Source: Sulfoacidibacillus thermotolerans (GTDB lineage Bacteria; Bacillota; Bacilli; Alicyclobacillales; SLC66). From it: a stretch of DNA of 64,000 bases. This document shows, piece after piece, positions 30,193 to 39,542 of the stretch. The notes under the pieces are model-generated. The model was not told where the DNA came from and did not search any database. It saw only the letters and a list, made by a program, of their open reading frames with translations. The stretch's first letter is position 1. Every line of letters starts with the position of its first letter. Location: positions 58,567-122,566 of the forward strand of contig NZ_MPDK01000008.1 in NCBI RefSeq assembly GCF_003144315.1. Reading direction: 5' to 3'. A program made the position numbers and the translations under genes.

Positions 30193-30342
30193 TTACTCTC
30201 GTTTTTCTGCATCTCGTATAATCTCTTCCATTTCTGCATTGCCTCGATCAAATCGGCGGCTGTGAAACCAACCGGGAACCCACGTAAACCCCAACCAGCC
30301 AATTACGAGAAAAAGAAACCCCGGAATAGGACTCGGACTCAC
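30193..30342 (-). CDS. Small membrane protein, symporter small accessory protein type
   Basis: A 49-residue frame with a GTG start and GGGAGGTG 7 nt upstream. One hydrophobic helix (PGFLFLVIGWLGFTWVPGWF) is followed by a charged tail rich in Arg and Glu. It ends 37 nt before the sodium/solute symporter. Very short single-helix proteins of this kind occur beside SSS transporters in many bacteria and are named symporter small accessory proteins; assignment is by size, pattern and position. A role in assembly or stability of the symporter is inference. Confidence 0.75.
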   Translation of the reverse strand: MSPSPIPGFLFLVIGWLGFTWVPGWFHSRRFDRGNAEMEEIIRDAEKRE

Positions 30343-30464
30343 AAAACGCACCTCCCTTCTGCGAAAGCCCTTTCAGTTGAGTTATATGAACCTATGGCCA
30401 AAAAGTATGCGAACTCTTGTCTCTCCTTAGAGACGAAATTTTCATACATTTGTGCGCATCCGTT

Positions 30465-31613
30465 TTACCCATTTTGTTCCCCTAACCATTCGGATAAAAC
30501 AGTTTGTGTTGCATTGCCGAGCGTGGGAGGGGCAAGTACATTTCCCCCTTGTTGCCTCCACGGAGAAACTGGCCAAGCAAGTTGCCCGAATACGGGATGC
30601 TGAGCATACAATTTAGGGCCTTGGCGATCGCGCCATTCTTCTGCCGCTGCTTCTATAGATTTAACAATCCCAACTGGCAGTTTTGCGTGGGCAAAGCGCG
30701 TGTGCCAATATTCTGCTCCTTCAGAAATCAATTGAGATTCGATTGCTTGATGTAGCTTATCTCGATCACAAACGCGCTTTTCATTCGTTGTCCAGTCCGA
30801 TTTTACTGCCCACTCCGGATGACCAAGTACAGTAGCAAGACGCAAAAATTGTGCATCATCCACAGCGCCGAGAAGTAGTAGTTGATCCTTAGTTTGAAAC
30901 ACTTCGTAAGGAGCAATATTCGGGTGCCGTGAACCCGATGCCTGATAGACCGTCTCTCCCTGAAGATACATTAACCAAGGATGCGTCATCATCAAAGCAC
31001 TGATCTCTTCTAAACTGATTGTTAGGTACTCCCCTTTTCCCGTCTTAGCTCGCATGTAAAGTGCTTGATAAATGCGGGCCACTACAGCCATCCCTGTCAT
31101 CATATCAATCACAGCGACTCCTTGCCTTGTCGGTTCTGCTTGATTCCCTGAGCCCGTGATCGACATCAACCCACTTTCAGCTTCTAGAACTACTTCTAAT
31201 CCAGAGTCCAATGCGCGGCTCGAATAATTTGGATAACTTCGTATGGAAACGTAGATGAGTTCAGGATGTTCCTTCAACAATTCATCTGGCCCCAATCCAT
31301 ACCGTTCCATCACTCCCATACGCAAGTTCTCAATGACTACGTCAGCCTTCAAGGATAAACGTCGAGCCACATCGCTCATCTCCGAATTTGTTAAGTCTAA
31401 ACATATACTTCGTTTTCCGCGATTAAATGCAGCGAAATACACACTCTCCCCGTGAATAAAAGGCGGACCCCATCCTCTTGTTATGTCCCCACGGTCTGGG
31501 CGTTCAACTTTTACCACATCCGCCCCTGCATCTGCAAGCAACATCGTTGCAAAAGGGCCCGAGAGAACTTGAGTAAAATCTAAAACGCGAATCCCAAGTA
31601 ATGGATGATCCAT
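30465..31613 (-). CDS. CaiB/BaiF (type III) CoA transferase
   Basis: A 382-residue member of the formyl-CoA transferase family. It has GIRVLDFTQVLSGPFATMLLADAGADVVKVE at the N-terminus (given here as family signature), then FNRGKRSICLDL and ADVVIENLRMGVMERYGLG. The catalytic aspartate is in VIDMMTGMAVV near residue 170. It moves CoA between carboxylic acids; the acids are unknown. AGGAGG stands 8 nt before the ATG at 31613. It is a single gene between the symporter unit and the EamA transporter, with no dehydratase or racemase neighbour. Confidence 0.88.
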   Translation of the reverse strand: MDHPLLGIRVLDFTQVLSGPFATMLLADAGADVVKVERPDRGDITRGWGPPFIHGESVYFAAFNRGKRSICLDLTNSEMSDVARRLSLKADVVIENLRMGVMERYGLGPDELLKEHPELIYVSIRSYPNYSSRALDSGLEVVLEAESGLMSITGSGNQAEPTRQGVAVIDMMTGMAVVARIYQALYMRAKTGKGEYLTISLEEISALMMTHPWLMYLQGETVYQASGSRHPNIAPYEVFQTKDQLLLLGAVDDAQFLRLATVLGHPEWAVKSDWTTNEKRVCDRDKLHQAIESQLISEGAEYWHTRFAHAKLPVGIVKSIEAAAEEWRDRQGPKLYAQHPVFGQLAWPVSPWRQQGGNVLAPPTLGNATQTVLSEWLGEQNG

Positions 31614-31721
31614 CAATCACGCCTCCTAACAAACTCTACAAAACAACGACAACCTCATAAATAAATATGAGGCAGAGAGTTTTGTTTTGCTTGTAAGTAC
31701 TTGTAAGACGTGACGCATCGC

Positions 31722-32693
31722 TTATGCATTTTCCTGAATTTCTATCGACAAAGCGGTTCGATCTTTTCGATTGATGATCCAAACACCAATCATCATAAAA
31801 ATCGTTCCAATAAATTGTCCAATCGTCAGCGTCTCGCCAAGTACAATCGCCGCTAACAAAAGCGAGGAGACAGGGACAAAGTACATAAAAACGGAAGCTC
31901 GTGAGGGTCCAATTTGTTTAACACCAAGATAATAAAACCAATTCGCAAACACACTCGGAAAAACTGCGAGGTAGGCCTGATCCACCCAGAAAGGCAACCC
32001 GACTTTAGCCCAATGGATGGTCATTATTTGTGGAAACGCAAGAATACCCAAAGCAAATGACCCAAAAATCATCGCATACGTAGTCACGAGAAAAGGATCA
32101 ATTCGACCCGTCGTTCGTTTGCTAAGCAGTGTGTTAATTCCCCATAAAACAGCAGCGAGTAAGTAAAGAACATCTCCAAACAGTCGATGAGGATCATGAG
32201 GCAGTCGTACGAAGGCAATCGCAGAAAAGAAGATGATTGATCCAAAAAGAGTAACGACTAATCCGACCGCTAAATTCTTCCGGAATCGTTCTTTAAGAAA
32301 TCCTACTGCCATGAGTACTGTAATCGCTGGACTCAAGGTTGGTATAATCATACTTCCATCTGCCGCAGGTGACTGTGCTAATCCCCAAAAAAAGAAAAGA
32401 TTATATCCAGTAACTCCAATCAATCCGAGCACAATTGTATCAAGCCAAGCCGTTTTAGGAACCATTTTATAATGGGGATCCCGAAATTTTTGACCTATGA
32501 TCATGACCATCCCCACAATCGCTCCCAAAAAAAAGCGTAGGAATGCCGCCACAAGAGGTGGGACAGATTCCTCAGCAACTTTAGAAAACACAAAAGCGCT
32601 ACCCCAAAACAGACTGGTCATCAGGAGTAACGCATACGTCCCGATCATTCGATTGCTCTTTGGCTGATCCGACTTGCGTAACATCGAAGGCAC
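31722..32693 (-). CDS. EamA/DMT family transporter (10 membrane segments)
   Basis: A 323-residue drug/metabolite exporter with two EamA repeats (residues about 20-150 and 170-305), recognisable by SLFWGSAFVFSKVA and VLWGINTLLSKRT and by GETLTIGQFIGTIFMMIG near the C-terminus. The start is uncertain: GTG at 32693 would overlap the gntR gene by 95 nt, and an ATG at 32648 by 50 nt. The overlap suggests co-transcription with the GntR regulator. The substrate is unknown. Confidence 0.82.
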   Translation of the reverse strand: MPSMLRKSDQPKSNRMIGTYALLLMTSLFWGSAFVFSKVAEESVPPLVAAFLRFFLGAIVGMVMIIGQKFRDPHYKMVPKTAWLDTIVLGLIGVTGYNLFFFWGLAQSPAADGSMIIPTLSPAITVLMAVGFLKERFRKNLAVGLVVTLFGSIIFFSAIAFVRLPHDPHRLFGDVLYLLAAVLWGINTLLSKRTTGRIDPFLVTTYAMIFGSFALGILAFPQIMTIHWAKVGLPFWVDQAYLAVFPSVFANWFYYLGVKQIGPSRASVFMYFVPVSSLLLAAIVLGETLTIGQFIGTIFMMIGVWIINRKDRTALSIEIQENA

Positions 32694-33384
32694 CCCAACT
32701 CTCTGAATTACATCTTTCTCCTATTAACGCATAAAGTTCCTTCATAGGGCGAATCCAATTCTGTTTTAACATTCGAGTAACAAGTTCCATATTTTTTCGT
32801 TCAAACCCTTCAATAATCGCCGCATGTTCTACTACAGACTCACGAGCTAACGCCTCCGGCTGACGCAAAAACACGTACTTAAGACGTCGAATATGCATCT
32901 CAAGTGTAGATATGTAGGAAGCGACATACGGATTATCAGCGACTTCGATAATCACATTATGGAATTGCTCATCTACCTCCATCGCTCGAAATGCTTGCTG
33001 TTGATCCACTGCCCGAGCGAACTCTGCATTAATCCCCCGCAACAATTCAATTTGTTCGGAACGAATCAATGGCAAAGCAATCTCCCCTGCCAACACCTGT
33101 AAAGCTGCTAATGGAGGGTAGACTTTTAAAATGTCTTCCTGTTCAATCCGCGTCACTCTCGTGTCCCGTCCACGATGCATTTCAACAAAACCTTGCACCT
33201 CAAGAAGTTGCAATGCCTCTCTTACAGGGGTACGACTGACTCCTAACGCCTCTGCCAATTCTCCATCATTTAATTTTTCCCCTGGCTCTAGCGTCCCATC
33301 AATCACCCATCTTTGTAATTGAGAATAAACTCGCTCCCGCGCGGTCACCTGGGAAGGAGACTGAAATCCTTTGGGGATCGGCAT
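32599..33384 (-). CDS. GntR family regulator, FCD subfamily
   Basis: A 261-residue regulator with an N-terminal winged helix (LNDGELAEALGVSRTPVREALQLLEVQGFVEMH split across residues 40-75) and a C-terminal all-helical FCD ligand domain (residues about 95-225, with FHNVIIEVADNPYV and VVEHAAIIEGFE). AGGAGGTG precedes the ATG. About 30 residues extend beyond the usual FCD end, reading into the overlapping EamA gene. Likely controls itself and the EamA exporter. The ligand is not evident. Confidence 0.85.
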   Translation of the reverse strand: MPIPKGFQSPSQVTARERVYSQLQRWVIDGTLEPGEKLNDGELAEALGVSRTPVREALQLLEVQGFVEMHRGRDTRVTRIEQEDILKVYPPLAALQVLAGEIALPLIRSEQIELLRGINAEFARAVDQQQAFRAMEVDEQFHNVIIEVADNPYVASYISTLEMHIRRLKYVFLRQPEALARESVVEHAAIIEGFERKNMELVTRMLKQNWIRPMKELYALIGERCNSESWGAFDVTQVGSAKEQSNDRDVCVTPDDQSVLG

Positions 33385-33544
33385 TGTTCACGCACCTCCT
33401 GTGCATTTGAATGCAATATATTACACTCGAATGCAAAAATCAATGAAAAAATTCCTACTTTCAAACCATCCACGATTTTGTACTTTGCCCTTGTTGTCTC
33501 GCATATGAGTGAGTATCAAAAGTGCAAAATTGGGGGTACATAGG

Positions 33545-34813
33545 TTGTTCCAAGGAATTGAGATCTTCCTTTACTTTGAAATCGCTTTTATTTTGATTTT
33601 ATTTCAATCTATTACATTATTTTATACGTTATATCAGACGGGAATTAGCCTCCTTGGAATGTTCAAAAGGCCCCCAAAAAGTTTACTAAGCCCTTTAGAA
33701 ATGCGATATGCCCTCTTCATATGTGCACATAACGAAGAAAAAGTTGTGGGATATGCTGTAGATAGTCTAAACGCATTAGATTATCCAAAAGAATGGTATG
33801 ACATTTATGTTATTTGCGACAATTGTTCAGATCACACCGCAGATATTGTTCGGGCACATGGAGCAATAGCCATGGAACGCACTGATCCTACACGCCAGGG
33901 AAAAGGGTACGGGATCGCTTGGATGCTCCATCAACTCTGGAAATTAGAATTACTCAATGATAAAAGATATGACGCGATTGCCATTTTCGATGCGGATAAC
34001 CTAGTAGAAACGAATCTTTTGAATGAAGTGTCAAGTAAATTAAATGAAGGACATGAGGTCATTCAAGTTTATTTGGATAGCAAAAATCCAAATGATAACT
34101 GGATTACGAAAGCTTATGCCGCCTCATATTGGACAACAAACCGCGTTTACCAACTAGCGCGTGAAAATATCGGATTAAGCGCTCAACTTGGAGGAACAGG
34201 AACCGTGATGAGCAGCCGCATATTAAAAAAATACGGATGGGAATCAACTTCACTTACTGAAGATTTGGAATTCACAACCCGCTATGTGCTTGAAGAAAAC
34301 AAACGAGTCGCTTGGGTTCATACGGCCAAAATTTATGACGAAAAACCTTTAGAAATGAAGGTTTCCTATAGACAAAGACTCCGTTGGATGAAGGGACACT
34401 TTGATTGCGCAACGCGTTATTCTACACTCTTACTAAAAAAGCTACTTCGCAACCCAAACCTTCTTACATTTGATGTCTTAGTGTATTTATGGCAACCAAG
34501 CAAGATCTTATTAACTCTCGGGAGTTTAGGATTCTCTCTCCTGTCCCAATTCAATCCTTTACCCCTCTTGATTCAAAATTGGGTCTTAAATCCCTGGATA
34601 TGGGACGCAACCCTTTCCCTTTACTATGCCGTCTATCTCGTCGCCTTCGTTTTGGAGAAAAAATCTTCAAAGATCTTATGGTTCTTTCATAGCTATCTGT
34701 TTTCGCTGACTTGGATACCCATCATTCCCATTGCCTTCATTCAACGAAAAGAAAAGACATGGACACATACAAAACACACACGAGCTTTGAAAAAGGAAGA
34801 GATCACACTCTAG
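33545..34813 (+). CDS. Membrane-bound family 2 glycosyltransferase (processive type)
   Basis: A protein of about 422 residues: an N-terminal membrane helix, a GT2 catalytic domain (FICAHNEEKVVG, CDNCSDHTADI, IFDADNL as the DxD motif, TEDLEF, and QRLRWMKGH as the QxxRW motif of processive enzymes) and two or three C-terminal membrane helices. This layout is that of cellulose/hyaluronan/PNAG-type synthases, so it probably polymerises and exports an extracellular glycan from a nucleotide sugar. The TTG at 33545 has GGGGG 8 nt upstream; a GTG at 33509 is possible. It is followed by a secreted protein. Confidence 0.82.
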   Translation: MFQGIEIFLYFEIAFILILFQSITLFYTLYQTGISLLGMFKRPPKSLLSPLEMRYALFICAHNEEKVVGYAVDSLNALDYPKEWYDIYVICDNCSDHTADIVRAHGAIAMERTDPTRQGKGYGIAWMLHQLWKLELLNDKRYDAIAIFDADNLVETNLLNEVSSKLNEGHEVIQVYLDSKNPNDNWITKAYAASYWTTNRVYQLARENIGLSAQLGGTGTVMSSRILKKYGWESTSLTEDLEFTTRYVLEENKRVAWVHTAKIYDEKPLEMKVSYRQRLRWMKGHFDCATRYSTLLLKKLLRNPNLLTFDVLVYLWQPSKILLTLGSLGFSLLSQFNPLPLLIQNWVLNPWIWDATLSLYYAVYLVAFVLEKKSSKILWFFHSYLFSLTWIPIIPIAFIQRKEKTWTHTKHTRALKKEEITL

Positions 34814-34828
34814 TTCAAAGGAGGTGAT

Positions 34829-34855
34829 GTGAGTTTAAAACTTTGCACATCGTAA
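34829..34855 (+). CDS. Possible eight-codon leader peptide
   Basis: A GTG-started frame of eight codons (VSLKLCTS) is preceded at the right distance by AAAGGAGGTGAT, a full match to the anti-Shine-Dalgarno sequence. It lies between the glycosyltransferase stop and the secreted-protein start. Such a strong site ahead of so short a frame may be a regulatory leader or chance. Confidence 0.3.
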   Translation: MSLKLCTS

Positions 34856-34883
34856 AACCATTTTAAAAAAAGGAGAGGAAAGC

Positions 34884-35429
34884 GTGCAAAAAGGAATTGT
34901 CGCCTTGGCAACTATTGGATTCTTCATCTTAGGTGGGTTAGGTACTGCATTTGCCGCACATATCAATCCATTCGACCCATCCACTTATGATCAAATTACT
35001 TCAACAGAACCTTATTACGCGCAGAATTTAATGATAAGAGAAGCGTGGGATAATCCTTCAATTAGAAGTCAATACGAACGAGACATTACGAATCCAAATT
35101 TCAACTGGAAAGGAACTCCTTTTCCGTTTGGAATTGATCTTACTCCAAATGTAACTTCCGCAATTCACTATCATCACATCAAGATCGGGTCCCAGATCCC
35201 GAACCCATACTTAGAAGGTCCCATCGGTTATCCAACTTGTACACAAGCACCATTTAACGCTCCTTATCCATCTACAGCTCCGATCCATTGTAAAAAATGT
35301 ACAACATTAGATAGCGACAACCCAGGGAAAGGGAACCAAGGAGAACCCGGACAAACGGATCACGGAAACGGCAACCATGGTGATGCTGGAAATGGGGTAG
35401 GCAATCAAGACCCCTCCACATTCGCATAA
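34884..35429 (+). CDS. Secreted protein of unknown function
   Basis: A 181-residue protein with a signal peptide (MQKGIVALATIGFFILGGL, cleavage expected after AFA near residue 24). The mature part is rich in Pro, Tyr and Asn. It has three cysteines (one in YPTCTQAP and a pair in HCKKC) and ends in a low-complexity Gly/Asn/Asp tail (PGKGNQGEPGQTDHGNGNHG). The GTG start has AGGAGAGG upstream. I recognise no family. Position after a glycan synthase suggests an envelope role, but nothing in the sequence proves it. Confidence 0.7.
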   Translation: MQKGIVALATIGFFILGGLGTAFAAHINPFDPSTYDQITSTEPYYAQNLMIREAWDNPSIRSQYERDITNPNFNWKGTPFPFGIDLTPNVTSAIHYHHIKIGSQIPNPYLEGPIGYPTCTQAPFNAPYPSTAPIHCKKCTTLDSDNPGKGNQGEPGQTDHGNGNHGDAGNGVGNQDPSTFA

Positions 35430-35438
35430 CCATGATAG

Positions 35439-35484
35439 CCAATTCACAGATGGAAGAGAGTGACCTCTTTCATCTGTGAATTGG
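35439..35484. terminator. Terminator-like hairpin after the secreted protein
   Basis: CCAATTCACAGATG pairs with CATCTGTGAATTGG, and an inner AAGAG/CTCTT extends it to a near-continuous stem of about 19 bp. It lies between two convergent genes. T-richness follows only weakly on either side. Confidence 0.6.
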
Positions 35485-35522
35485 TATTTCCCTGATATTT
35501 CAATTTATGAAGATTCGTTTTC

Positions 35523-37307
35523 TTACCATGTTGTCTGTGATTTGGTTTTCATCTTTTTTAGTCTGCGATAGAGTGTATTTCTCCCAATGCCTAACAATCG
35601 AGAAGCTTCTGTGATATTTCCCCCTGTCTTGTTCAAGGTATCAAGTATCACTTCGTTTTCAATATTCTTCAAATTCAGCGACTGCTCTTGTTCTGATGTA
35701 ACGCTTTGAGGTAAAAACATATGATGTCGCAATTGTTCAATCTCTATTACTCCACGATTTGCAAGAAAGGCACCTTGACGGAGCACTGCAATTAATTCTC
35801 TAATATTACCGGGCCAATCATGAGATAAAATAAATTGTTTCGTTTCGGTACTGAGTACAGGTAGATCTATCTTCAGTTCAGCAGCTATTTGGCAAAGAAG
35901 CTTTTCAGCAAGCTCAAGTCGATCTGTCCGTGATCGAAGAGGGGGAAGATGAATTTGAGCACCAAGCAGACGAAAATACAAATCAAGTCGAAAATGGTTC
36001 TTTTGTACTTCCTCCCATAAATTGCGATTGGAGGCCGCGATGATTCTAACATCAATTGCGATCTGTCGATGACCGCCAATCCGCGTGATCATTCGTTCCT
36101 GAAGCACGCGCAACATCGCTTTTTGCATATCCTCAGGCATGTCCGCAATCTCGTCTAGAAACAATGTCCCACCGTTAGCAGCCTCAAATTTGCCAATCTG
36201 ACCTTGCGCTGAGGCACCCGTAAACGCTTTCCCTTCATAACCAAATAATTCGCTATGAAGTAAACTCGGAGAGACAGCACCGCAATTCATAGTGATCAGA
36301 GGACCTTTGGATCGCACACTTTGCTCGTGAATAAATTTAGCAATAAGTTCCTTTCCCGTTCCGCTTTCACCATAAATCAATACGTTAATCTCACTAGAAG
36401 CTGCTCGTTTTGCCAATTGCAAAGCTTGTTCCATCGTCTGATCACGACAAAAGAGGGGTGTTTCTCGTTTTGTTTCGTGCGATTGAGCAAATGAAACTAC
36501 ACGTGAACGACGATCAATTAGAATAGAGAATTTGTAATCATCTAGATTATTTGAAAAAGACTGTGATCGATCGTGAAACAATTTTCTCAAAAAGTCATTT
36601 TTCCCTGTTGTTCGTACTGTACTCTCAGTCAAAGGCAACGTTCTACCTTCTCGATTTCCTCCTACAAAGCGCCCATCTTGATCAAACGCGAGTAAATAAC
36701 GTGTTTGATTTTGATAAGTAACCTCAATAACTAATTGGCTTTTTTCCGAACGAAACAATAATAAATCTTCGATTTGTCTTGCCATCGTGTCGACCAAATA
36801 GGGTAAAGAAGGATGAAAGTCCCCGTGATAACCACTTACATCTAAAATAGCAACAAGTTGTCCCTGTGGATCAAAAACAGGAGAGGCAACGCAATAAAGA
36901 GTGCGGTTTGGCTCACAATAGTGTTCATTCCCCAATACATAGACTGTGTTTTGCTCTTGAAGTGCCGTTCCAATCGCATTTGTTCCTCTCGCATGTTCTC
37001 CCCAGCCAGCACCCTCCATCAATTTAATTTTAACTGCGTGCTCAATAAAGTGAGGGTCTCCTTTGCTATGAAGAATATATCCTTGTGCATTTGAAACGAT
37101 GAGCATACTTTGTTGACTATGTGCATACGGATACAACCGTTCTAGATTTGGCAAGATCTCTTGAAGTAAATGCGAATCTTTTTCTTTCAAGAATTTCAAA
37201 TCGGATGGTTCAAGGAATTCCGTTACACTCTGCGTTGAAGGGATTCCATATTGCTTTGAGCGAATCCAAGATGCTTTGATCACGTTCTGATGATTGGGTA
37301 ACGTCAT
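35523..37307 (-). CDS. acoR: AcoR-type sigma-54-dependent transcriptional activator
   Basis: A 594-residue enhancer-binding protein. The N-terminal GAF-like sensor spans about residues 50-190. The AAA+ domain has Walker A GESGTGKELIAKF, the sigma-54 contact loop GKAFTGA and Walker B GGTLFLDEIADM. The C-terminal Fis-type helix-turn-helix is NITEASRLLGIGRNTLYRRL. AAGGTGAT precedes the ATG at 37307. It is divergent from an aldehyde dehydrogenase with a near-perfect sigma-54 promoter, which it very likely activates in response to an aldehyde, acetoin or related alcohol. It could also act on the acetone carboxylase promoter, although the upstream sites differ. Confidence 0.9.
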   Translation of the reverse strand: MTLPNHQNVIKASWIRSKQYGIPSTQSVTEFLEPSDLKFLKEKDSHLLQEILPNLERLYPYAHSQQSMLIVSNAQGYILHSKGDPHFIEHAVKIKLMEGAGWGEHARGTNAIGTALQEQNTVYVLGNEHYCEPNRTLYCVASPVFDPQGQLVAILDVSGYHGDFHPSLPYLVDTMARQIEDLLLFRSEKSQLVIEVTYQNQTRYLLAFDQDGRFVGGNREGRTLPLTESTVRTTGKNDFLRKLFHDRSQSFSNNLDDYKFSILIDRRSRVVSFAQSHETKRETPLFCRDQTMEQALQLAKRAASSEINVLIYGESGTGKELIAKFIHEQSVRSKGPLITMNCGAVSPSLLHSELFGYEGKAFTGASAQGQIGKFEAANGGTLFLDEIADMPEDMQKAMLRVLQERMITRIGGHRQIAIDVRIIAASNRNLWEEVQKNHFRLDLYFRLLGAQIHLPPLRSRTDRLELAEKLLCQIAAELKIDLPVLSTETKQFILSHDWPGNIRELIAVLRQGAFLANRGVIEIEQLRHHMFLPQSVTSEQEQSLNLKNIENEVILDTLNKTGGNITEASRLLGIGRNTLYRRLKKMKTKSQTTW

Positions 37308-37409
37308 CCGGGCATCACCTTCATCCTGTAATATCAAATAATTATGGCATATTCATCAGAAAAAAGTAATAACCCTAGAGAGCATCTGTTGATTAAAAAT
37401 TTCGCGATC

Positions 37410-37438
37410 CATTCTGGAACAACCACTGCGCCAGAATG
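37410..37438. promoter_or_regulatory. Inverted repeat, candidate AcoR upstream activating site
   Basis: CATTCTGG and CCAGAATG are perfect 8-bp arms around a 13-bp spacer. The centre is about 75 bp upstream of the -24 element, a typical enhancer position. It lies in the 262-nt divergent gap between acoR and the aldehyde dehydrogenase. Confidence 0.6.
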
Positions 37439-37494
37439 AAACACTAAGTATAACGAGTTTCTACTGATTCAAGAAGGAAGCAGAAAAAGAGTCC

Positions 37495-37509
37495 TGGCAT
37501 GAATATTGC
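37495..37509 (+). promoter_or_regulatory. Sigma-54 (-24/-12) promoter of the aldehyde dehydrogenase operon
   Basis: TGGCATGAATATTGC matches TGGCAY-N5-TTGC with exact spacing. A start near 37521 would leave a 49-nt leader. The neighbouring gene is a sigma-54 activator. Confidence 0.85.
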
Positions 37510-37569
37510 TTTACTAATCATCGAAACAACAAGAAGACATCCGCTGGATGAAAAGAAGGAGGTTATCGT

Positions 37570-39090
37570 ATGATTTATGCACAGCCAAATCAACCCGGGA
37601 GTAAAGTTGCATTTAAAAGTCGTTTTCTAAATTACATTGGTGGAGAATGGGTGGCACCAACGAAAGGCATGTACTTTACGAACTTTACTCCCGTAACCGG
37701 ACAACCGTTCTGTGAAGCAGCGAGATCGACAGCAGATGACATTGAACGAGCACTTGATGCAGCCCATAAAGCAAAAATAAGCTTTGGGCAAACATCCGCG
37801 GCCGACCGAGCACAAGTTTTAAATAAAATTGCCGACCGCATGGAAGCGAATTTAGAAATGTTAGCAGTAGCAGAGACTTGGGACAATGGAAAACCTATAC
37901 GCGAAACACTGGCCGCAGATATTCCGTTAGCCATTGATCATTTCCGGTATTTTGCATCTGCGATTCGAGCACAGGAAGGTAGATTGAGTGAGCTAGATCA
38001 TGATACAGTAGCTTATCATTTTCATGAACCACTTGGAGTAGTTGGTCAAATTATTCCATGGAATTTCCCTCTGTTAATGGCCGCATGGAAGCTTGCCCCG
38101 GCACTGGCGGCAGGAAATTGCGTAGTACTAAAACCGGCTGAACAAACACCGGCAAGCATTATGGTATTGATGGAACTGATAGGAGATCTACTCCCCCCTG
38201 GGGTTGTAAATGTTGTAAATGGATTTGGCGTTGAGGCAGGGAAACCGCTTGCAAGCAACCCTCGCATTCAAAAAGTCGCCTTTACTGGCGAAACGACCAC
38301 AGGTCGTCTAATTATGCAATACGCTTCAAATAATCTGATCCCCGTCACCCTCGAACTGGGGGGGAAATCGCCCAATATATTCTTTAAGGATGTTCTTGAC
38401 GAAGAGGATGACTTTAAGGAAAAAGCAATCGAAGGGTTTAACATGTTTGCTCTCAATCAAGGAGAGGTCTGTACCTGTCCATCACGTGCCTTGATAGAAA
38501 AAAGTATCTATCATGATTTTATTGAGCTTGCCATTGAACGCACAAAGAAAATCAAGCAAGGAAACCCACTGGATACAGAAACGATGATGGGAGCACAAGC
38601 ATCGCTCGATCAAGTAGAAAAGATCATGTCATATGTTGAACTAGGCAAACAAGAGGGAGCAAGTGTTTTGGTCGGCGGAGAGAAAGTATGTCCATCGGAT
38701 GATCTTGCAGAAGGATATTATATTGCCCCCACTGTCTTTGTAGGGCACAATCGGATGCGAATTTTCCAGGAGGAAATTTTTGGACCTGTGCTATCAGTCA
38801 CAACTTTCGAGAATTTTGATGATGCCGTTCATATTGCCAATGATACACTTTATGGTCTTGGCGCAGGAGTGTGGACGCGCGATTTTCACCTAGCCTATCG
38901 AATGGGACGTGCGATTCAAGCGGGGCGTGTATGGGTAAATAACTATCACGCGTATCCTGCTCACGCCGCATTTGGAGGATATAAACAATCTGGAATCGGT
39001 AGAGAAAACCACCTAATGATGTTGGAGCATTATCAGCAAACAAAGAATTTATTAGTCAATTACTCGAAAAAACCACTTGGATTCTTCTAA
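37570..39090 (+). CDS. NAD-dependent aldehyde dehydrogenase (AcoD/ExaC type)
   Basis: A 506-residue aldehyde dehydrogenase. The NAD site is visible as [22 protein letters not shown] in two parts and FTGETTTGR, the catalytic Glu as LELGGKSPN, and the catalytic Cys as [11 protein letters not shown]-terminal [11 protein letters not shown] and [11 protein letters not shown] are typical. It oxidises acetaldehyde or a similar short aldehyde to the acid. AAGGAGG precedes the ATG. Expression is predicted to be sigma-54/AcoR dependent. The DUF779 gene follows 35 nt downstream, an association common for this aldehyde dehydrogenase type. Confidence 0.92.
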   Translation: MIYAQPNQPGSKVAFKSRFLNYIGGEWVAPTKGMYFTNFTPVTGQPFCEAARSTADDIERALDAAHKAKISFGQTSAADRAQVLNKIADRMEANLEMLAVAETWDNGKPIRETLAADIPLAIDHFRYFASAIRAQEGRLSELDHDTVAYHFHEPLGVVGQIIPWNFPLLMAAWKLAPALAAGNCVVLKPAEQTPASIMVLMELIGDLLPPGVVNVVNGFGVEAGKPLASNPRIQKVAFTGETTTGRLIMQYASNNLIPVTLELGGKSPNIFFKDVLDEEDDFKEKAIEGFNMFALNQGEVCTCPSRALIEKSIYHDFIELAIERTKKIKQGNPLDTETMMGAQASLDQVEKIMSYVELGKQEGASVLVGGEKVCPSDDLAEGYYIAPTVFVGHNRMRIFQEEIFGPVLSVTTFENFDDAVHIANDTLYGLGAGVWTRDFHLAYRMGRAIQAGRVWVNNYHAYPAHAAFGGYKQSGIGRENHLMMLEHYQQTKNLLVNYSKKPLGFF

Positions 39091-39125
39091 ATCGGATTGA
39101 TAACCAATACTACACGGAGGAAAAA

Positions 39126-39542
39126 ATGGACACGCGAAAGGTGACCGTAACTGATGCGGCGGCGGCATTGATTGAAAAACTGATTACCCTTCACGGTTCA
39201 CTCATGTTTCATCAATCAGGTGGGTGTTGTGACGGAAGTGCTCCTATGTGCTATCCACAGGGAGAATTTCAGGTGGGAGAACAGGATGTCCTACTAGGAG
39301 AGATCGCAAACTGTCCATTTTACATCGGCAGAGCGCAATATAAATACTGGAAGAAAACACAGATTATTGTGGATGCGATTCCAGGAAGAGGAGCTGGTTT
39401 TTCTTTAGAGAGTCCTGAGGGAATGCGGTTTATTTCGCGATCAAGAAGCTTTACACCTGATGAATGGGAAGAATTAATCCGAATGGATTCCACACTAGCT
39501 GACTCGGATGAAGAAAGCATTTTCTATGGTAGAACTCCCTAG
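39126..39542 (+). CDS. DUF779 family protein
   Basis: A 138-residue protein with the DUF779 hallmark HQSGGCCDGSAPMCYP near residue 30, including three cysteines that could bind a metal, and PFYIGRAQYKYWK further on. GGAGGAAAA precedes the ATG. DUF779 genes are repeatedly found next to this class of aldehyde dehydrogenase; the molecular function is not established. It ends 4 nt inside the convergent glycosyltransferase operon. Confidence 0.88.
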   Translation: MDTRKVTVTDAAAALIEKLITLHGSLMFHQSGGCCDGSAPMCYPQGEFQVGEQDVLLGEIANCPFYIGRAQYKYWKKTQIIVDAIPGRGAGFSLESPEGMRFISRSRSFTPDEWEELIRMDSTLADSDEESIFYGRTP

